A stretch of 9,324 nucleotides of DNA from Methanospirillum sp. (lineage in GTDB: Archaea > Halobacteriota > Methanomicrobia > Methanomicrobiales > Methanospirillaceae): positions 1-9,324 of the forward strand of contig JAQVIE010000032.1 of the NCBI GenBank assembly GCA_028695895.1, written 5' to 3'. Every line of letters starts with the position of its first letter. Within the stretch, counting starts at the first letter, position 1. The translations under genes were made by a program, and so were the position numbers. Under the pieces are notes generated by a model. That model worked only from the letters and a program-made list of their open reading frames with translations. It did no database searches and was not told the origin of the DNA. Positions 7,373-9,324 of the stretch are shown piece by piece.

Positions 7373-7379
7373 AAAAAAA
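7373..7379 (-). terminator. Poly-T terminator after the receiver-pseudokinase gene
   Basis: On the minus strand a run of seven T residues begins about 33 bases after the TAA stop (7413-7415). It is preceded by an A/T-rich stretch and followed by the arm of the inverted repeat at 7361-7370. It is a plausible archaeal U-tract terminator, though read-through into the next leftward gene cannot be excluded. Confidence 0.4.
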
Positions 7380-7412
7380 GTTAGCATTTTAGATTTTTTT
7401 TAAAACGGTGGA

Positions 7413-8723
7413 TTAAAGAATCTGAATATCTGATCCAAATCGTACAGATGTTTCAGGACAACCTATTTCAAACCGCGTTTTGTGACCATGTATTTCTTCC
7501 TCTGCAATGTCCATTCCTGATAATGCCAGCATCTCTCTGACAAGACAGAGGGATGGCTGTGATATCAGTCTTTCATAAATTGAAAAATCTTTTTTCTTAT
7601 CTGTATCAGCAATTTTTCGGTTATTACCTTCAATTATAATTACATACCCTTTTTCTCTGACGTGAAATGAAAAACGTATCTCAGTAGGTTTTTCATCTCC
7701 GTCCTGGAGGGCGATGATTAAATCGGAGAATATTTTCTCAAAGCAGGGATCTGCATATATCTCAATGTCTTCCGGGATGAGGTTTTCATACCTGACATAC
7801 GGTCTGCGCACCGGTTCAATGGAATTTTTAATGCCATTCCTGATCCCCTGCCAGGTTCTGGGCGTTGTTGCTGTCCTGATATAATGTCTGGTATTACTCA
7901 GGGCGATCATAGCTGCATTAAGATGTGATGATACATTGATAACATCTTCCAGGGCGTCAGGTGATGATGCCTGATGTGAGAGGAGTTCTTCAGCCGGCTG
8001 TATTCTAATTCTGCAGATCTGTTTTAATGCCTCAGAAATATTTCCAATCTTTTCATGTGCTGCAGCTAATGCTGTTTCCAGCCTGTTACGTTCCTGATTT
8101 TTGAGGTGAAGTGATTCATTTGTCTGTTCTAAATCTTCAACAAGCTTTTGCAACTGCGCATTAGTGTAATGGAGTCTTTCATGGGCAACCTGTAGTTCGC
8201 TATTATTCCTGACCGCGGTTTCATAGGTTGAGAGGAGAATATTTAAGATCTGCATACGGCTTGATGCAATGGTGTGCACTTCACTTGAAAATACAACATC
8301 AAGAGGCTGGTCTGGTTCATCAGTTTCCGGATGATCTTTTGCCTGCATGATACCTGCAATTCGTGAAAAAATATATTCAGGATCATAAGGTTTAATAATA
8401 AAATTATCTGCGCCTGCTTCAAGCCCCTTAATAACATCAACCGGGCTGTAAAGATGTGTCACAAGGATAATAGGGATGTTATGGAATTTTTCATGGGTTT
8501 TTACTTTTTTGCAGAGGGTATACCCGTCCATGTCCGGCATCATAACATCTGTGAGGATGATATCCGGTTTTTCTTCTTCAATCTTTGCAAGAGCTTCAAA
8601 ACCGTTATTTGCAACTGTAACACGATTTTCTCTTTTTTCAAGAAGGTGGCGAAGGTATTCTGCCTGAGTCCGGTTATCCTCAACAATCAGGACATGTAAT
8701 GATGTGTCAGAACTTGATCTCAT
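7413..8723 (-). CDS. Response-regulator receiver fused to coiled coil and degenerate histidine-kinase core
   Basis: The protein has 436 residues. The ATG at 8721-8723 is preceded by AGGA 10 bases upstream. Residues 9-125 are a complete CheY-like receiver: acidic pair Glu15/Asp16, phosphoacceptor Asp59 in ILTDVMMPDMDG, switch Thr89 and Lys111 in IIKPYD. Residues about 170-225 look like a coiled coil. Residues about 225-425 align by eye with the DHp/ATPase core common in Methanomicrobiales kinases: a tryptophan before the ATPase domain (WQGIRN), YADPCFEKIFSDLI, TEIRFS, SLCLVREMLALSGMDI and HKTRFEIGCPE. The catalytic signatures are gone, however. No histidine stands in the His-box position (GNISEALKQIC), the N-box asparagine is lost (DLIIALQDG), the DxGxG box reads EGNNRKI, and the G2 glycines read SQPSLCL. 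The tail is thus probably a pseudokinase used for dimerisation or protein binding, controlled by phosphorylation of Asp59 from a kinase outside this window. It has no DNA-binding domain or membrane segment. Confidence 0.9.
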   Translation of the reverse strand: MRSSSDTSLHVLIVEDNRTQAEYLRHLLEKRENRVTVANNGFEALAKIEEEKPDIILTDVMMPDMDGYTLCKKVKTHEKFHNIPIILVTHLYSPVDVIKGLEAGADNFIIKPYDPEYIFSRIAGIMQAKDHPETDEPDQPLDVVFSSEVHTIASSRMQILNILLSTYETAVRNNSELQVAHERLHYTNAQLQKLVEDLEQTNESLHLKNQERNRLETALAAAHEKIGNISEALKQICRIRIQPAEELLSHQASSPDALEDVINVSSHLNAAMIALSNTRHYIRTATTPRTWQGIRNGIKNSIEPVRRPYVRYENLIPEDIEIYADPCFEKIFSDLIIALQDGDEKPTEIRFSFHVREKGYVIIIEGNNRKIADTDKKKDFSIYERLISQPSLCLVREMLALSGMDIAEEEIHGHKTRFEIGCPETSVRFGSDIQIL

Positions 8724-8851
8724 AGTCGCTAATTCCTATAATACTTTTTTTGAATTATCATGTTATGGATACTGATGAAGATAATGATTTGAAACCTGGA
8801 TGAAGTCACATGTTTAGTATGATTAACAAGAAAACAAGGGGTATAATTGAA

Positions 8852-8859
8852 AATATAAA
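8852..8859 (-). promoter_or_regulatory. Candidate TATA box for the receiver gene
   Basis: The minus strand reads TTTATATT here, close to the archaeal consensus. Initiation about 25 bases downstream, near 8828, would leave a leader of roughly 105 bases before the ATG at 8723. A second candidate, TATTATA at 8736-8742, would imply an almost leaderless message. The sequence alone does not decide between them. Confidence 0.25.
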
Positions 8860-8949
8860 TTAACAATTAGCAATGCGAGGTTTTGAAAGGTTTATTTACA
8901 ATTTATATGATTCAAAAATGCGATAGTAAGAAAAATTTCATCGTTTTTT

Positions 8950-8982
8950 AAAACATGAGAGAAGAAGGGGGTATCCCTCATG
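8950..8982 (-). terminator. Hairpin terminator after the SLOG-like gene
   Basis: On the minus strand CATGAG (8982-8977) pairs perfectly with CTCATG (8959-8954), followed directly by TTTT (8953-8950). Inside the loop GGG and CCC around ATA can form a competing small hairpin. It lies about 35 bases beyond the stop at 9017-9019 and fits a terminator for the leftward gene. Confidence 0.4.
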
Positions 8983-9016
8983 CCAAATGATAGAGTTAAG
9001 GTTTATTCCTGGATGA

Positions 9017-9324
9017 TTAGTTAAGTGATGGGACTGTACCGGGTTTGTAATGTTCAGTCTCTGAAGATCCTTCAATTCCTCCAACATTTTTAATCTGAAG
9101 ATTGTTTGCTTTTGCTTTTATAATTAGATTTTTTGATTCCTTGCTGATTCCATTTGAGAGTACAAGCAGGTGAGTTCCATACTCTGCCATCTCTATATCA
9201 CGTATGAATGTTGCAGCATTGATATGACTTTGAAAGTCAGGAGCGAACTCTTTTAATTTTATACCATGTTCCTCTGCGAACTGTTTAGTAAAAGTATCAA
9301 TTCTGCCCAGTCCACCGGAAACAA
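9017..9324 (-). CDS. DUF2493/SLOG-like protein, C-terminal part (5' end outside window)
   Basis: On the minus strand a frame of 101 residues enters from the right edge and ends at TAA (9017-9019). The order of motifs resembles the C-terminal half of DUF2493 (YspA-like, SLOG superfamily) proteins: VSGGLGRIDTFTKQFAEEHGI for the phosphate-binding GG-G-D turn and following helix, then EFAPDF, IRDIEMAEYGTHLLVLSNG, and a last helix ending in KAKANNLQIKNV. Related SLOG folds bind nucleotides or nucleotide derivatives, and several act in nucleotide signalling or phage defence; what this one does cannot be told. About 20 extra residues follow the domain (GGIEGSSETEHYKPG and beyond), which I do not recognise. 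The N-terminal strand and helix that should carry the first part of the Rossmann-like fold lie outside. The CDS call is firm; the family call is by pattern only. Confidence 0.65.
   Translation of the reverse strand, partial: VSGGLGRIDTFTKQFAEEHGIKLKEFAPDFQSHINAATFIRDIEMAEYGTHLLVLSNGISKESKNLIIKAKANNLQIKNVGGIEGSSETEHYKPGTVPSLN

Larger units (their letters stand above)
8724..9016. other. AT-rich intergenic region upstream of the receiver gene
   Basis: This 293-base gap holds no convincing gene. It must contain the promoter of the leftward receiver gene and the 3' end of the SLOG-like gene. A 14-codon frame beginning at ATG 8980 has no coding support. TATA-like stretches occur on the minus strand near 8852-8859 and 8906-8911, and an A/T-rich TATTATA lies close to the receiver start at 8736-8742. 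Confidence 0.5.

Noticed and set aside
8980..9021. Very short frame (MPNDRVKVYSWMIS) beginning within the hairpin at 8950-8982
   Set aside because: Only 14 codons, overlapping the stop of the opposite-strand gene. The GGGGG before it is better explained as part of the terminator hairpin.
1..9324. CRISPR array, insertion sequence, tRNA or rRNA gene
   Set aside because: No regularly spaced direct repeats, transposase motifs, terminal inverted repeats with target duplications, or tRNA/rRNA signatures were seen by eye on either strand.

Overview
The window looks like chromosomal DNA from a methanogenic archaeon of the order Methanomicrobiales, probably Methanospirillum or a close relative. Three things point there. 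The large surface protein at the left edge has the N-terminal domain (DUF3821 type) and the C-terminal Thr/Pro linker plus membrane anchor seen in S-layer-like proteins of this order. The signalling proteins are chains of PAS and GAF domains, and one carries a degenerate copy of the histidine-kinase core common in these methanogens. The intergenic DNA is AT-rich, with TATA-box-like motifs and poly-T terminators rather than bacterial -35/-10 promoters. The assignment is made by recognition; no database search was run.

Layout, left to right. 1-2628 (minus): a secreted, membrane-anchored, Ig-like surface protein, open at the left edge after 876 residues. 2629-3051: a 423-base divergent intergenic region with a good TATA box and two short dyads. 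3052-3810 (plus): a secreted protein with six tetratricopeptide repeats. 3962-4372 (plus): a single-domain hemerythrin with all seven iron ligands. 4484-7132 (minus): an 882-residue wHTH-PAS-PAS-PAS-PAS-GAF-PAS protein with no kinase domain, convergent with the hemerythrin gene. 7133-7412: a 280-base gap holding a long-range inverted repeat. 7413-8723 (minus): a response-regulator receiver domain fused to a coiled coil and a decayed histidine-kinase core. 8724-9016: AT-rich intergenic DNA. 9017-9324 (minus): the C-terminal part of a DUF2493/SLOG-like protein, open at the right edge.

The most interesting part is the pair at 4484-8723. The upstream gene has an intact phosphoacceptor receiver, but its kinase-like tail has lost the His-box histidine, the N-box asparagine and the ATP-lid glycines. 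The downstream gene has five PAS domains and one GAF domain where a sensor kinase would be expected, but it ends right after the last PAS domain and instead begins with a DNA-binding winged helix. Neither can phosphorylate. The inference is a rewired signalling pair: a one-component multi-sensor transcription regulator, next to a receiver whose phosphorylation is read out through a pseudokinase scaffold. The nearby hemerythrin suggests, without proving, that oxygen or redox state is one input. No mobile element, CRISPR array, tRNA or rRNA was seen.
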